Positions 8,547 to 17,116 of a stretch of 64,000 bases of DNA are shown piece after piece (the stretch's first letter is position 1; every line of letters begins with the position of its first letter). Location of the stretch: positions 1-64,000 of the forward strand of contig NZ_QFNM01000011.1 in assembly GCF_003248455.1 (NCBI RefSeq), read 5' to 3'. Source of the stretch: Brevundimonas sp. (GTDB taxonomy: Bacteria; Pseudomonadota; Alphaproteobacteria; Caulobacterales; Caulobacteraceae). Below the pieces are notes generated by a model, which ran no database searches, had not been told where the DNA came from, and saw only the letters and a list, made by a program, of their open reading frames with translations. Both the position numbers and the translations under genes were made by a program.

Positions 8547-10247
8547 CTATCGCGTGGCCATCGAAATCAGGAAGGCCAGCAGCAGGATCAGGCTGACGCC
8601 CTGCCAGAACCGCACCGGGTCGCGCTCGATCAGGGACAGCTGGCGCGGGGGCGGGGCGGCGACGGCGCTGCCGGTCTCCAGCACATGGATCAGCTCCTCC
8701 ACATCCTGGAACCGCTCGTTCGGATCGACCGCCGAAGCGCGCATTATCGCCGCCTCCAGCCAGGCGGGCATGTCGGGCCGATGGCGGGTCGGGGGCGCGG
8801 GCGCGCGGTCGAAGCGCGGCGCGTCGGCCGGATCGACCGCCCCCCAGGGATAGGTCCGGGTGAACAGCCGATACAGGGTCACGCCCAGGGCGAACTGGTC
8901 GGTCAGGGCGTTTCCCGCCTCGCCCGCATACATCTCGGGCGCCTTGTAGCCGGCCGTGCCGGGGGCCTCGGCCTCGGCGAACTCCTCGGCCAGCCTGAGC
9001 CGCGCAACGCCCAGGTCGACCAGTTTCAGCCCGCCGTTCGTCTCCAGGATCACATTGTCCGGCTTGATGTCGCGATGCGTCACCCCGGCCCGGTGCAGGG
9101 CCGAAACGGCGCGCGCCAGAGGCAGGGCGACCGCGATCCCCTCGGCGATCGGATAAGGCCCCTCCTCGGCCAGATGGGCGTGAAGGGTCCGGCCGGCATA
9201 GAAGGGCTGGGCGATGTAGAGGCGGCTCTGACGGCCCGCGTCCAGGGTCAGCACCTTGCCGACATGGGGGCTGTCGATGCGCCGGCCGATGAAAGCCTCG
9301 CGCAGGAAGGCGGTGCGGGCGCCGCGTTCGGACACGGCGGCGGGCTTGGGGAATTTCAGCGCCACGACGCCCTCTTCGCCCAGGACGTCGCGGGCCAGGA
9401 ACAGGCGGGTGTAGCGGCCGTCCGCCACCAGCCGCTGCAGCACGAAGCCGTCGACCGTCTCGCCCGTCTCGGGCGGGGGCAGGATGGCCAACCCTTCCGC
9501 CTCGGCCGTGATCGCCTCCCAGTCGGGCGCGCCGGTGCGGACCACGTCGATGACGATGGCCGTCGCATTGTCGCGCGCCCCCGCCGCCTCGACCTCGGCC
9601 AGGATGGCGCGCGCATCCGCGTCCGGCGACCCCCGCCGCGCCAGCAGGGCCGACAGGGCCGCATCGTCCAGCACCCCGTGCACCCCGTCGGTGGTCAACA
9701 GCAGCCGGTCGTGCGGCGCCAGCCGAACCTGGCGCACGTCCAGCTTGACGTCCGCCTCTATGCCCACGGCGCGATACAGCACATGGCTGAGCCCCTGCTG
9801 CGTGCGCGTATGATCCTCGGTCAGCCGCGTCAGAACCCCGTCGCGGAAATGCCAGGCGCGGCTGTCGCCCACATGAAGCGCCGTCGCCTCGTGGCCGCGC
9901 AGGATCAGGGCGGTGAAGGTGGTCGCCGCCCCCTCCATCGCCGGGTCGATCTTGCCCCGCGCGTGAAGCCAGCGGTTGAAGCCTCGCAGCGCCTTGACGC
10001 CGTTGGCGGCGATGCCGTTCAGCGGGTTCTGGTCCAGATAGCCGTCGATGAAGCTGCGGGTCGTCAGTTCGGCCGCCATCCGCCCGGCCTTGGATCCCGA
10101 CACCCCGTCGGCGATGACCGCCACCACCCCATGCTCGCGCTGTTCGGCCGTCGTGCCGATGTGAACGCCGCCGAAGTCCTGATTGTCGGCCTTCGGGCCC
10201 TGCGCGGTCGCGAAGCCGGCGGCGATCTCCAGTCTGGCGTCGGTCAT
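8547..10247 (-). CDS. PP2C phosphatase-Ser/Thr kinase fusion, C-terminal membrane anchor
   Basis: This 566-residue protein joins two opposing enzymes. The N-terminal half (about residues 1-240) is a PP2C phosphatase with the metal-binding aspartates in VIADGVSG, TTDGVHG and ARDNATAI. The kinase half (about 264-525) has the ATP-binding Lys in VALKFPKP near 298, the catalytic loop HRDIKPDN at 391-398, and DLG instead of DFG. A single hydrophobic helix at about 549-564 ends the protein, so both domains should face the cytosol. The start at 10247 (MTDARLEIAAGF) begins the PP2C fold. Similar fusions occur beside nitrate-assimilation genes, but none are seen here. Confidence 0.92.
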   Translation of the reverse strand: MTDARLEIAAGFATAQGPKADNQDFGGVHIGTTAEQREHGVVAVIADGVSGSKAGRMAAELTTRSFIDGYLDQNPLNGIAANGVKALRGFNRWLHARGKIDPAMEGAATTFTALILRGHEATALHVGDSRAWHFRDGVLTRLTEDHTRTQQGLSHVLYRAVGIEADVKLDVRQVRLAPHDRLLLTTDGVHGVLDDAALSALLARRGSPDADARAILAEVEAAGARDNATAIVIDVVRTGAPDWEAITAEAEGLAILPPPETGETVDGFVLQRLVADGRYTRLFLARDVLGEEGVVALKFPKPAAVSERGARTAFLREAFIGRRIDSPHVGKVLTLDAGRQSRLYIAQPFYAGRTLHAHLAEEGPYPIAEGIAVALPLARAVSALHRAGVTHRDIKPDNVILETNGGLKLVDLGVARLRLAEEFAEAEAPGTAGYKAPEMYAGEAGNALTDQFALGVTLYRLFTRTYPWGAVDPADAPRFDRAPAPPTRHRPDMPAWLEAAIMRASAVDPNERFQDVEELIHVLETGSAVAAPPPRQLSLIERDPVRFWQGVSLILLLAFLISMATR

Positions 10248-10376
10248 GGCCGCACTGTCAGACAAACGGAGCCGTATGACCAGCGGTCCCCGGCCGATGG
10301 TCGCGGACGGCGCCATTTCGCTCGACGCGCCCGCCCGCGTCGGCCAAGGTAAGGCCTCACCTAAGGGATGATTTCG

Positions 10377-10685
10377 ATGCGGCGAGTTCTGGCGCTTTTC
10401 GGCATGGGCATGATGACGGCCTGCGCGACCGACCCCGCGCGCGAGACGCCTTTCGTCTTCCCCGAAGGCCTGAGGATCATGGAAGGCGGCTATCCCTATG
10501 CCGGCGGACCGTGCCGGCTGCTGGGCGAGACCTTCGCCACGTCCGAACTGTTGGACGACAGCGCCGACCTGCTGGGCTGCCCGTCGAACGTCATGGACGA
10601 TCCCCGCATCGCCTCGGTGGGCCGGATCGTCGGCCGCTATGAAGGGGTGGTGCTGGTTTCCGTGCCCAAGGCGGCCGCCCGCTGA
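10377..10685 (+). CDS. small putative lipoprotein
   Basis: This 102-residue protein has an N-terminal signal (MRRVLALFGMGMMTACATDP) with a lipobox-like MTAC, so it is probably lipidated and exported. The rest has two cysteines (GGPCRLLG and LLGCPSN) that could form a disulfide, and resembles short SmpA/hypothetical lipoproteins only loosely. AAGGG at about 10362 lies nine bases before the ATG at 10377 and directly abuts an earlier ATG at 10368, so the second ATG is the better start. No function is recognised. Confidence 0.68.
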   Translation: MRRVLALFGMGMMTACATDPARETPFVFPEGLRIMEGGYPYAGGPCRLLGETFATSELLDDSADLLGCPSNVMDDPRIASVGRIVGRYEGVVLVSVPKAAAR

Positions 10686-10706
10686 CCGGCGACGGGCGGG
10701 CCTCGA

Positions 10707-12374
10707 TCAGGCCGACCGCTGCTTGATCGGCGCCGCGCCGTCGGCCAGGCTTTCTGCGAGATAGACCTCGGCCTCCTGGGCCGGCAGGGCGGGGGCGTAG
10801 CCGAACCCCTGGCCGTAGTGGCACTGGGCCTCCAGCAGCAGCCGGGCCAGCTCGGCGTTCTCGACCCCCTCGGCCACGACCTCCAGCGACAGGTCGCGGC
10901 CCAGATTGACCACCGACTTGACGATCTTGGCCGAGCCTTCGTCCTTGTTCATCGTCAGAACGAAATAGCGGTCGATCTTCAGCGTATCGAACGGCAGGCG
11001 CGCCAGATAGGACAGGGACGAAAACCCGGTGCCGAAGTCGTCCAGCGCCAGCGAGGCCCCAACGTCCTTCAGCGACTGCAGGATTTCGGCGGCGCGCGCG
11101 GTGTCGCGCATGATGTCGCCCTCGGTCACTTCCAGCTTCAGCGCGCCCCTGGGCAGGCCGCTTTCCTTGATGACGCGCGCCACGTCCTCGCACAGGTGCG
11201 GGCGTTCGATCTCGCCCACCGACAGGTTGACGCTGCAGAACAGCTTGCCGGCCAGCGGATGGCGCTCGATCCATTCGGCCAGTTGCCGCGCCGACTGGGT
11301 CATCATCAGCAGACCCAGTTCGTTCATCATGCCCAGATCGGCGGTCAGGCCCAGGAATTCGTCCGGCGGCACCAGGCCGCGCCGCGGGTGACGCCAGCGG
11401 GCTAGGGCCTCGAAGCCGGCGACGGCCCCGGTGTTCAGGTTCACGATCGGCTGGAAGAAGGGCACGATCTCGCCGCGCACGAAGGCGTTGCGCAGGTCCG
11501 CCTCCAGCGCCAGTCGGCTGAGGCTGTCGGTTTCCAGCGCGCGGCCATAGGCGGCCGACCCGCCGCGCCCGGCGCTCTTGGCCGATTCCACCGCCAGTTC
11601 GACCCGGCGAAGCAGTTCGGCGGCGTCCGGCGCGTCCGGCCCGCCCTCCACCATCACCGCCCCGATGGAGACGGTCGGATAGATGTCGAAGCCGGCGACG
11701 CGCAGCGGCTGCTCCAGGGCGTCGCGCACGCGGTAGCTGGTGTGCGAGGCGCTGCGCGGCACGATGATGGCGAACTCGTCCTCGCCGATCCGGGCGGGCG
11801 AGGCGTCCTTGGGGAAGGCGGCGGCCAGGCGCGACCCCAGGGCCGACAGCACCAGGTCCGTGCGCTCGTGACCCAGGGCCTCGTTCAGCCGCCGCAGCCG
11901 GTCGACGTCGCCGACCACCATCTCGTATTCGCCGGCCTGGGTCAGGACCTCCCCGACGCGGGCCAGGAAGGCGCGGCGGTCCAGAAGGCCGGTCAGCGCA
12001 TCCCTGTCCGAACCGGCGAACTTGGTCTCCAGCGCCACCACGCCGGCGGCGCGCAGGCCGTCCTCCAGCCAGACCCCCCGCCACAGGCAGGTGTTGGAAT
12101 CGCGCATCCGCAGGCGCACGGCGACCTCGGTCCCCTCTCCCTGGGGTTTCAGCATCCGTTCGGCCAGGCTGCGGTCCTGGGGCATGGTCAGGGCGACGAA
12201 GCCGGCGGCCGTGCATTCCGGCGCCAGCGGCCCCAGGCCCAGCACCCGCGTCGCCCCGGTGAAGCGCAGTTCGTTCTCGGCCGGGGTCCATACCCACAGG
12301 GCCGTATCGGCGGCGGCCAACGCCTCGATGGCGGTCGTGGCGTCCCAGGCCAACGATCGGGCTCGTGTCGTCAC
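10707..12374 (-). CDS. pdeA: c-di-GMP phosphodiesterase with degenerate GEDEF domain, PdeA-like
   Basis: This 555-residue protein carries a PAS-like N-terminal region (about 15-125), a GGDEF-type domain whose active-site motif is GEDEF (197-201), and a full EAL domain with EAL at 322-324, KLEVTEGD, DDFGTGF at 444-450 and VAEGVE. In Caulobacter PdeA (CC3396) the GEDEF domain binds GTP and activates the EAL phosphodiesterase, and the PAS domain docks CpdR for ClpXP degradation. The same architecture, and its place beside a RimJ-type acetyltransferase near the oxidase cluster, suggest orthology. The C-terminus is KQRSA. Orthology is inferred, not proven. Confidence 0.85.
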   Translation of the reverse strand: MTTRARSLAWDATTAIEALAAADTALWVWTPAENELRFTGATRVLGLGPLAPECTAAGFVALTMPQDRSLAERMLKPQGEGTEVAVRLRMRDSNTCLWRGVWLEDGLRAAGVVALETKFAGSDRDALTGLLDRRAFLARVGEVLTQAGEYEMVVGDVDRLRRLNEALGHERTDLVLSALGSRLAAAFPKDASPARIGEDEFAIIVPRSASHTSYRVRDALEQPLRVAGFDIYPTVSIGAVMVEGGPDAPDAAELLRRVELAVESAKSAGRGGSAAYGRALETDSLSRLALEADLRNAFVRGEIVPFFQPIVNLNTGAVAGFEALARWRHPRRGLVPPDEFLGLTADLGMMNELGLLMMTQSARQLAEWIERHPLAGKLFCSVNLSVGEIERPHLCEDVARVIKESGLPRGALKLEVTEGDIMRDTARAAEILQSLKDVGASLALDDFGTGFSSLSYLARLPFDTLKIDRYFVLTMNKDEGSAKIVKSVVNLGRDLSLEVVAEGVENAELARLLLEAQCHYGQGFGYAPALPAQEAEVYLAESLADGAAPIKQRSA

Positions 12375-12405
12375 GCTATCCGCCCCTCCAGACGGCCCGC
12401 GACCG

Positions 12406-12984
12406 TCAACGCTCGTCCTCGACCAGGCCGAACAGCAGATGGTCTGCCCACGCGCCGTTAATTTTCAAATAAGCCCGCGCCTGGCCCTCGTGGCGAAAGC
12501 CGGACTTCTCCAGCACCCGGCGCGAGCCGTGATTGGTCGGCAGGCAGGCCGCCTCCAGCCGGTGCAGCTTCAGCGCGTCGAAGGCGTAGCCGACCACCGC
12601 CCTGACCGCCGCCGTCGCCACGCCGCGGCCGGAATAGGGCTGGCCGATCCAGTAGCCCAGCGTTCCCGTCTCGGCGACGCCGCGCCGCACGTTCGACAGG
12701 GTCACGGCCCCGGCCAGGGTCTTTCCCCCGTCCACCAGGACGAAGAAGGGCCAGGCGTGGCCCAGCTCCATCTCGCGCGCATAGATGGACAGCCGTCGGC
12801 GGAACGCCGCCTTGGTCAGGTCGTCCTCGGGCCAGGCCGGCTCCCACGGCTGAAGATAGTCGCGCGAGCCGTCGCGCAGGGCGGACCAGGCCGGATAGTC
12901 GGACGCGCGCGGCGGGCGCAGCAGCACGCCGTCGCCCCGCACCACGGGGCCGCCGACATCGCTGATCCAGTCCAGAAGGGCCAT
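12406..12984 (-). CDS. GNAT N-acetyltransferase, RimJ/RimL type
   Basis: This 192-residue protein has the RimJ/RimL layout: an N-terminal LRPPRASDYPAWSALR strand-helix, GTLGYWIGQPYSGRGVATAAV carrying the acetyl-CoA pyrophosphate loop, and LEAACLPTNHGSRRVLEKSGFRHEG, which matches the conserved NxxSxxxxEKxGF block. Members acetylate the N-terminal alanine of ribosomal proteins S5 or S18 or other amines; the substrate here is not known. It lies upstream of pdeA on the same strand with a 31-base gap. Confidence 0.9.
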   Translation of the reverse strand: MALLDWISDVGGPVVRGDGVLLRPPRASDYPAWSALRDGSRDYLQPWEPAWPEDDLTKAAFRRRLSIYAREMELGHAWPFFVLVDGGKTLAGAVTLSNVRRGVAETGTLGYWIGQPYSGRGVATAAVRAVVGYAFDALKLHRLEAACLPTNHGSRRVLEKSGFRHEGQARAYLKINGAWADHLLFGLVEDER

Positions 12985-13023
12985 TGCGCCCCACTCTACA
13001 GCATCATCGTCGCCGCCTGAACC

Positions 13024-13617
13024 TCACGGTTCGGCAAGAAGGGCGGCGGTCAGCTTCAGCGCCAGATCGCGGCCCAGATCCTCGGGCGCGTCCAGCATGG
13101 GCCGCAGCACCGGCCCGATCAGGCCGTCGGCGAAGGCCATATAGGCCGCCGTCGTCACCAGAGCCTGCGCGCGCTCGGTCGCCCGCGCGTCGTCCGGGGC
13201 CAGGGCGGCCAGCCGGTCGGCCAGGTCGCGCACCACGCCGGCGAAACTTTCAGCCCGGTCCTGCTCGCGCGCCAGGATCAGCCAGGCCGCCATCTGCGAC
13301 GCCCCGCTCCGGCCGAAGGCGTCGAACACCGCCGTCATCAAACGGCCCGGCTCCAGCGCCACGGCGCCGTCCTTGAGCCCCGCCGCGATCCGTTCGGCCA
13401 GGTCGCGCACCATCCGGTCCATCAAGGCCCCCTGAAGTCCTGCGGCCGAGCCGAAATGGTGGATCAGATTGGCGTGGCCCACCCCCATCCGTTCGCCCAC
13501 CGCCTTCAGCGTCACCGCCGCCGGGCCGCCGGACAGCAGCAGGTCGCGCGCCGCGGCCAGCGCCTCTTCGCGGGCCACAGCCCCACGCCGCCGCCGATTC
13601 GGACCATTAGTTGACAT
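13024..13617 (-). CDS. TetR family transcriptional regulator
   Basis: This 197-residue protein has an N-terminal helix-turn-helix (AREEALAAARDLLLSGG through VTLKAVGERMGVGHANLIHHFGS, about residues 15-57) of the TetR type and a helical ligand-binding C-terminal part. It is divergent from the metal-dependent hydrolase gene and probably controls it and itself. The start codon lies inside the palindrome at 13612-13625, so the mRNA is leaderless or the true start is a little downstream, for example the GTG of AVAREEAL. Confidence 0.88.
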   Translation of the reverse strand: MSTNGPNRRRRGAVAREEALAAARDLLLSGGPAAVTLKAVGERMGVGHANLIHHFGSAAGLQGALMDRMVRDLAERIAAGLKDGAVALEPGRLMTAVFDAFGRSGASQMAAWLILAREQDRAESFAGVVRDLADRLAALAPDDARATERAQALVTTAAYMAFADGLIGPVLRPMLDAPEDLGRDLALKLTAALLAEP

Positions 13618-13625
13618 TGATGTCA
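13612..13625. promoter_or_regulatory. putative TetR operator
   Basis: TGACAT-TG-ATGTCA is a perfect six-base inverted repeat with a two-base spacer, and the outer TTA/TAA bases extend the symmetry. It lies between the divergent tetR and hydrolase genes and covers the tetR start codon, a position expected for an autoregulatory operator. Binding is inferred. Confidence 0.6.
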
Positions 13626-13664
13626 GTTAAACCTATTCTCTGTTCGAAATCGAGGAGCAGACCC

Positions 13665-14501
13665 ATGGCGAAATCCGCCACCCCCGCCGGCCTCCAGATC
13701 AAGCCGCGCGACCTGCATATCAACCGGGAGGCGGCCACGCCACGCTGGTGGTTCAGCGGCGATCCGTTCGGCACGGCCGTCATGAACGCGCTCAGCCTGA
13801 CCTTTCCCGACGGCGAGCGCTTCTTCATCCAGTCGGTCAAGCGGTTCGCCAAGGACGCCCCGCCCCATCTGGCCGCCGACATCCGCGCCTTCACCGTGCA
13901 GGAAGGCGCCCACACGCGCGAACACATGGCCTTCAACGCCATCACCGCCCGCGCCGGCTACGAGACCGCCGCGATCGAGGCCTATGTCACGGAGCGACTG
14001 GGCGTCGCCCGCGCGCGTCCGCCCCTGGCCCAGCTGGCCGCGACCATGGCGCTGGAGCATTTCACCGCCGCCTTCGCCCACAGGCTTCTGGCCGACCCGG
14101 ACCTGTTGAAGGGCTCGCCGCCCGACCTGGCGCGGCTGTGGCGCTGGCACGCCATCGAGGAGATCGAGCACAAGGGGGTGGCCTATGACGTCTTCCTGCA
14201 CGCGACCCGCGACATGTCGCCGCTGAAACGCTGGCGGCTGAGGCGCTGGGCCATGCTGTTGACGACGCTGCTGTTCACCAAGACGGTGCGCGAGACCAGT
14301 CTGATGCTGCTGAAACAGGACGGCGTCGTCGGCGTGCGGGCGCGCTTGGGCCTGTTCCGTTGGCTGTGGCTGAAACCGGGCCTGTATCGCCGGATGATCG
14401 GCGACTATTTCGCCTTCTACCGACCCGACTTCCATCCGTGGCAGGTCGACGACCGGCGTCTGATCGCCGAGGCCGAGGCGGGGCTGGCCCAGCCGGCCTG
14501 A
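13665..14501 (+). CDS. predicted metal-dependent hydrolase (PF10118 family)
   Basis: This 278-residue protein has the family features: NREAATPRWWFSGDPFGTAVMNALSLTFPDGERFF near the start, VQEGAHTREHMAFN, LEHFTAAFAH and WRWHAIEEIEHKGVAYDV. The His and Glu residues in these blocks form a di-metal-like helical bundle in the predicted fold. A hydrophobic stretch LRRWAMLLTTLLFTK suggests membrane contact. GAGGAG lies eight bases before the ATG at 13665. It is divergent from a TetR repressor, a pairing common for this family. The substrate is unknown. Confidence 0.88.
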   Translation: MAKSATPAGLQIKPRDLHINREAATPRWWFSGDPFGTAVMNALSLTFPDGERFFIQSVKRFAKDAPPHLAADIRAFTVQEGAHTREHMAFNAITARAGYETAAIEAYVTERLGVARARPPLAQLAATMALEHFTAAFAHRLLADPDLLKGSPPDLARLWRWHAIEEIEHKGVAYDVFLHATRDMSPLKRWRLRRWAMLLTTLLFTKTVRETSLMLLKQDGVVGVRARLGLFRWLWLKPGLYRRMIGDYFAFYRPDFHPWQVDDRRLIAEAEAGLAQPA

Positions 14502-14528
14502 CGCCTGCCCCCCTCCAGCGGGGCGACC

Positions 14529-14732
14529 TCAGGCGGCGTCGGGCGTCGCCTCCAGCTTGGGTTGCTTGCAGATGCGGTTCAGGTCGGCGCGGATGGAGCT
14601 GCCCTGGAAATGCGAGATTTCGGCGCCGGAATAACCTTCGCCCGACAAGGCCTTGACGACATCGCCCGTGTTCAGACAGGCGGGCGAGCGGGCGAGCTGG
14701 TAGGCGCGCTCCACGACGTGGGTGCGGTTCAT
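14529..14732 (-). CDS. small hypothetical protein
   Basis: This 67-residue protein ([27 protein letters not shown] and onwards) has a helical, mildly basic composition with the pattern [26 protein letters not shown], which may be a small DNA- or protein-binding unit. A GAAAGG sequence lies about nine bases before the ATG, and codon use matches its neighbours, so it looks like a real gene. It is divergent from csp. I do not recognise a family. Confidence 0.7.
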   Translation of the reverse strand: MNRTHVVERAYQLARSPACLNTGDVVKALSGEGYSGAEISHFQGSSIRADLNRICKQPKLEATPDAA

Positions 14733-14968
14733 GGGAATGCCTTTCGTGCGTCATATCAACGCCGTGCAAGCTAAACCGTTCCAGCGGTTCGATTTCATGT
14801 CCCGCCGCCACGCTTGCATTCGTCACGAAGACCTGCGCACATAAGCCTCGTCGATCTCTCTGCGTAACGCCCACTCTCTCTGCGAACGCACGAGTCCAGG
14901 CCGCTCCCATTCAGACCCGACAGGCCGCAGGGACGTTCCCTCGGTCAATTTCTAACGGAGGTCTAAAA

Positions 14969-15130
14969 ATGGCTACCGGCACTGTTAAGTGGTTCAACGC
15001 GACCAAGGGCTACGGCTTCATCCAACCCGACGACGGCGGCAAGGACGTCTTCGTCCACATCTCGGCCGTCGAAGCCGCCGGCCTGCGCGGCCTGGACGAA
15101 AACCAGAAGGTTTCCTACGAGTTCGGTTAA
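14969..15130 (+). CDS. cold-shock protein, C-terminally shortened
   Basis: This CspA-type RNA-binding protein has RNP1 (KGYGFI) and RNP2 (DVFVHI) in the normal order after [12 protein letters not shown]. It is only 53 residues long because TAA follows KVSYEFG, whereas the family usually has about 67-70 residues with a fifth beta strand. The rho-independent terminator begins 12 bases after the stop, so there is no room for the missing part. GGAG lies about ten bases before the ATG and the leader upstream is long, as is usual for cold-shock mRNAs. It may be an inactivated copy or a genuinely short form. Confidence 0.85.
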   Translation: MATGTVKWFNATKGYGFIQPDDGGKDVFVHISAVEAAGLRGLDENQKVSYEFG

Positions 15131-15141
15131 ATCCGATACGG

Positions 15142-15173
15142 AAACGGCGGCTCCGCAAGGGGCCGCCGTTTTC
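15142..15173 (+). terminator. rho-independent terminator of the csp gene
   Basis: A ten-base stem AAACGGCGGC (15142-15151) pairs with GCCGCCGTTT (15162-15171) around a ten-base loop, and the U-rich end follows directly. It begins 12 bases after the csp stop codon. Confidence 0.85.
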
Positions 15174-15214
15174 AATTGGGGCGTCGGTCGCCGCTCGCGT
15201 CGGCGGAAATCCCG

Positions 15215-15769
15215 TTATTCCTTCGTCTTGTCGATCCAGACCGCAAAGGCGTCGGTGAAGCTCTTGAGGAAAGCGCGCGTGTCGTCCTTTTTCAGCTTGC
15301 CGTTCTCGTCCAGCAGATCGGCGACGTGGCCGACATAGGCCTCGGGCTGTTGCAGCGTCGGCATCCCCAGGAAGACCAGGGGCTGGCGCAGGTGGTGGTT
15401 GGCGCCGAAGGCTCCAAGCGCGCCGGGCGAGACGCTGACGATGGCGGCGGGCTTGCCCGACCAGATGCTGCGGCCATAGGGGCGCGACCCCACGTCCAGG
15501 GCGTTCTTCAGCGCGCCGGGGATCGAGCGATTGTATTCCGGCGTCACGAACAGCACCGCCTGAACGGCGGCCACCGCGTCGCGGAACCGGGTCCAGGCCG
15601 CAGGCGGCGCATCGGTCTCCAAGTCGGGATTGTACAGCGGCAGATCGCCGATCTCGACCACCTCCATCTCCAGCGCGGGCGCGGCCAGGGCCTTCAGTTC
15701 AAGGGCGACGGCGCGCGAATAGGATCCTTCGCGCAGGCTGCCGACGATCAGGGCGACGCGGACGGACAT
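15215..15769 (-). CDS. NADPH-dependent FMN reductase family protein
   Basis: This 184-residue flavodoxin-like reductase has the phosphate-binding loop GSLREGSYSRAVA near the start and the TPEYNRSIPGALKNALDVGSR block that contacts FMN. Members reduce FMN, quinones, azo compounds or chromate with NAD(P)H. The start at 15769 (MSVRVALIVGSLREGS) is preceded by GGAGAA at a suitable distance. The gene runs head-on towards csp, with the csp terminator between them. Confidence 0.9.
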   Translation of the reverse strand: MSVRVALIVGSLREGSYSRAVALELKALAAPALEMEVVEIGDLPLYNPDLETDAPPAAWTRFRDAVAAVQAVLFVTPEYNRSIPGALKNALDVGSRPYGRSIWSGKPAAIVSVSPGALGAFGANHHLRQPLVFLGMPTLQQPEAYVGHVADLLDENGKLKKDDTRAFLKSFTDAFAVWIDKTKE

Positions 15770-15847
15770 GGGGGTTCTCCGGGGCTGAAAAGGATCAAGC
15801 GTCAGCATAACCGATCCGCCCGGTCGATGTTCCCCGAAAGGGCGCCG

Positions 15848-17116
15848 TCAGCCGCTGAACAGGGCCTCGGCGAAGGCTTCGCCCGCCGCGCCGGCCGCCT
15901 TGGGCCCCAGGACCGCGCTGGCCGCCTGGCCCGACGCCAGCAGCCGCGCGCCGACCGCACGGACCTCGGCTGCGCCCTGGGCCTCCAGCTGTTCGGTCAT
16001 CAGGGCGCTGGCTCGCGGCGCGCCGAAGATCAGGGTCTGGGCGGCGTTGCGGCCCGCCCGGCTCATCGGGTTTTCGTCCGACATCCACAGGCCCGCCTTC
16101 ATCACCGCCTTGGCGCGCGACAGTTCGGCCGGCGTCGGTCCGGCCTCGGCCAGGGCGCGCACCTCGGCGGCCGCCACCTCGGCCAGTTCACGCGCGCGAT
16201 CCGCCGCCGCCCCGGCGTAGACGCCCAGCACGCCCGCGTCCTCGTACGGCTCCTGATAGGCGTCGATGGCGTAGGCCAGGCCGCGTTCCTCGCGCGCGCT
16301 CTGGAACAGGCGCGAGGCCATGCCGCCGCCCAGGATCTCGCCGAACAGGCGCATGGCCGACAGGGCCGGGTCGGTCGCCGACAGGCCCGGCAGCTGGAAC
16401 ACCAGATTGGCCTGTTCGATCTTGCGCGTCAGTTTCGCATGGCCGCCGACGAAGACGGCCGGCGGCGGCGGCTGAACCGGCGTCGCGACCGCATCGCCGA
16501 ACCACCGCTCGGCCAGGGCCAGCAGTTCGCCCTCCTCCACCGCGCCGGACGCGGCGACCACCATCCGGTCGGGCGAATACAGCCGCGCGCGCCAGGCCTC
16601 GACGCCGGCCTTGTCGGCGGGTTCCAGGCTGGCGACCGAGCCCAGGATCGGCCGGCCCAGCGGCTGGCCGGCGAAGGCGCGGGTCTGGACCATTTCGAAC
16701 ACATGGTCGTCGGGGGTGTCGAAGGCCTCGGCGATCTCCTGGGCCACCACGTCCTTCTCGCGCTCGATCTCGGCGGGGTCCAGCGTGGGGCGCAACACCA
16801 GGTCCGACAGCACCTGCATCGCCAGCGGCAGCGAGCCGTCCAGGCCGCGCACCTCGAAACTGGTCCGTTCGTATCCGGTGGAGGCGTTGATCGTGCCGCC
16901 CTCGGCCTCGATCCGCTCGACGATCTCGCGCGCGGCCATGTCGCCCGCGCCCTTGAACACCAGATGCTCCAAGAGGTGCGACCAGCCCGAGCGGTCCTCG
17001 GCCTCCCACCGCGCCCCGCCCTTGACGGCGACGACGACGGCCAGGGTCTTCAGGCCGGGCATGGGATCGCAGACGACGCGGACGCCGTTGGACAGGGTGT
17101 GGAGCGCAGCGGTCAG
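15848..17116 (-). CDS. M16 family zinc peptidase (processing-peptidase type), CTG start
   Basis: The protein has the inverted zinc motif HLLEH with the downstream Glu in the EIERE..VAQEIAEA region, and resembles PqqL/mitochondrial processing peptidase beta subunits. The first ATG is at 17062, but the in-frame codons above it read HTLSNGVRVVCDPMPG, the conserved first strand of M16 proteins. No ATG, GTG or TTG exists in that stretch before a TAG. The only sensible start is CTG at 17116, which overlaps the SURF1 stop as CTGA with AGGAAAGAAG upstream, giving 422 residues. The gene closes the oxidase operon by coupling to surf1. Confidence 0.85.
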   Translation of the reverse strand: MTAALHTLSNGVRVVCDPMPGLKTLAVVVAVKGGARWEAEDRSGWSHLLEHLVFKGAGDMAAREIVERIEAEGGTINASTGYERTSFEVRGLDGSLPLAMQVLSDLVLRPTLDPAEIEREKDVVAQEIAEAFDTPDDHVFEMVQTRAFAGQPLGRPILGSVASLEPADKAGVEAWRARLYSPDRMVVAASGAVEEGELLALAERWFGDAVATPVQPPPPAVFVGGHAKLTRKIEQANLVFQLPGLSATDPALSAMRLFGEILGGGMASRLFQSAREERGLAYAIDAYQEPYEDAGVLGVYAGAAADRARELAEVAAAEVRALAEAGPTPAELSRAKAVMKAGLWMSDENPMSRAGRNAAQTLIFGAPRASALMTEQLEAQGAAEVRAVGARLLASGQAASAVLGPKAAGAAGEAFAEALFSG

